NCBI GenBank assembly: GCA_022565415.1
Contig: JAIUMT010000173.1
Coordinates: 1-6,819, forward strand
Length of the DNA: 6,819 nucleotides
Direction: 5' to 3'
Source of the DNA: Balneolales bacterium
Lineage (GTDB): Bacteria > Bacteroidota > Rhodothermia > Balneolales > HLUCCA01
Made by a program: the position numbers and the translations under genes. Shown here piece after piece: positions 5,915 to 6,819 of the stretch; position 1 is the first letter of the stretch, and each line of letters opens with the position of its first letter. The notes beneath the pieces are model-generated. The model searched no databases, was not told the DNA's origin, and saw only the letters and a program-made list of their open reading frames with translations.

Positions 5915-6819
5915 ATGGCCAAGCAATTCGATATTCCGCAAATGTATCTCTCGCCCGTGATTCGAACCGTGAAGGAATCGCGGCAAATTCTGGATCCTCG
6001 CAAGAAAGACCTCACCCCTTCGGTGCTTGATTTCGGTCCGGTTCGTTTTCTCATTCCCCGACATTTCGGATTTTGCTATGGGGTTCAAAATGCCATCGAC
6101 ATCGCGTATCGCACCGTCGAAGAACATCAAGACAAGCGCATTTTTCTACTCAGCGAAATGATTCACAATCCGACGGTTAACGAGGACTTACAGCGTCGCG
6201 GAGTGAAATTTCTGTTTCATACCGATGGCAGCGAAATCGTCCCATTTTCTTCGCTTACACCGGATGACATCGTCATTGTGCCCGCGTTTGGCACGACCAT
6301 CGAAATTCAAAAAAAGCTTCAGGACGTCGGGATTGATCCCTATCAGTACGACACCACGTGTCCGTTTGTCGAAAAAGTTTGGAAGCGCGGCGCACAGCTT
6401 GGCAAAAAAGGCCACTCATTGGTCGTTCACGGGAAATATCAGCATGAAGAAACCCGTGCCACATTCTCGCATGCAGCCCAGGACGGACCCGTTGTCGTTG
6501 TTTACAATCCGGAAGAAACACACATTTTAGCCGACATCATGACCGGAAAACGCCCTCCTTCTGATTTCGACGCTGTTTTTGGTCATAAGTGTACCCCGGG
6601 ATTTAACCCCCTCACCGATCTGGAGCGATTCGGAGTAATAAACCAAACGACCATTCTGGCCACAGAAACGCGGGAAGTTATGGAAATTCTGCGCACAGCC
6701 GCTATCGAAAAATATGGCGCTGCCGACATTGAAAATCATTTTGCAGATAGCTCCGACACGCTTTGCTATGCGACCAACGTGAATCAATCGGCTACGTTAG
6801 GATTACTCGAAGAAGAGGC
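5915..6819 (+). CDS. ispH: 4-hydroxy-3-methylbut-2-enyl diphosphate reductase (IspH/LytB), 3'-truncated
   Basis: IspH is the 4Fe-4S enzyme that performs the last step of the MEP pathway, reducing HMBPP to IPP and DMAPP for quinone, undecaprenyl and other isoprenoid synthesis. The frame is open to the window end: 301 full codons plus two bases (GC, so Ala). All three cluster cysteines are visible: Cys54 in HFGFCYGV, Cys149 in DTTCPFV and Cys284 in DTLCYATNVNQSA. His84 (MIHNPTVNEDL) and the substrate-pocket segment HGKYQHEET (172-180) are also present; the latter resembles the HGKYxHEET of plant and cyanobacterial enzymes rather than the short E. coli form. About 43 residues precede VRFLIPRH, an N-terminal extension typical of the long type of roughly 400 residues, so about 100 residues probably lie beyond the window. 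ATG 5915 is the first start after the smc stop, has no clear Shine-Dalgarno sequence and is 24 bp downstream of smc, so co-transcription is likely. Confidence 0.95.
   Translation, partial: MAKQFDIPQMYLSPVIRTVKESRQILDPRKKDLTPSVLDFGPVRFLIPRHFGFCYGVQNAIDIAYRTVEEHQDKRIFLLSEMIHNPTVNEDLQRRGVKFLFHTDGSEIVPFSSLTPDDIVIVPAFGTTIEIQKKLQDVGIDPYQYDTTCPFVEKVWKRGAQLGKKGHSLVVHGKYQHEETRATFSHAAQDGPVVVVYNPEETHILADIMTGKRPPSDFDAVFGHKCTPGFNPLTDLERFGVINQTTILATETREVMEILRTAAIEKYGAADIENHFADSSDTLCYATNVNQSATLGLLEEE

Overview
The window is ordinary, densely coding bacterial chromosome. It carries five genes on the + strand and no mobile element, CRISPR array, tRNA or rRNA that I can see. The order is tsf (5'-truncated; EF-Ts), pyrH (UMP kinase), frr (ribosome recycling factor), smc (condensin ATPase) and ispH/lytB (HMBPP reductase; runs off the 3' end). 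All five are recognisable from family motifs. No gap exceeds 148 bases.

The organism is most likely a member of the Bacteroidota or the wider FCB group, perhaps near the Rhodothermota/Balneolota; this is inferred from style, not from a search. The clues are: (i) none of the four visible start codons has a clear Shine-Dalgarno sequence; (ii) a box matching the Bacteroidota -7 promoter consensus TAnnTTTG lies before frr; (iii) the SMC Q-loop region reads AYSVIELKMVEEIL instead of the common AYSVIGQG form, which I recall from Bacteroidota SMCs; (iv) EF-Ts carries the KKGQKVSEQRADREA type of segment; (v) IspH is the long HGKYxHEET type with an N-terminal extension. Base composition looks close to balanced.

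Layout: tsf ends at 758 and is followed by a strong intrinsic terminator with a C(UUCG)G tetraloop (772-799), so pyrH probably starts a new transcription unit within 800-906. pyrH (907-1623) and frr (1730-2296) are separated by 106 bp holding a candidate promoter and an 8-bp inverted repeat whose right arm touches the frr ATG. smc (2375-5890) starts with GTG immediately after a 10-bp palindrome. ispH (from 5915) follows smc after 24 bp and is probably co-transcribed with it.

Together the genes cover translation elongation and recycling (tsf, frr), pyrimidine nucleotide supply (pyrH), chromosome organisation (smc) and the last step of the MEP isoprenoid pathway (ispH). tsf-pyrH-frr is a classical bacterial order; smc and ispH behind frr is less familiar to me. 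I did not find a new biological system here. The most useful second looks are the lineage-type SMC (no Q-loop Gln, glycine-poor hinge) and the frr leader.
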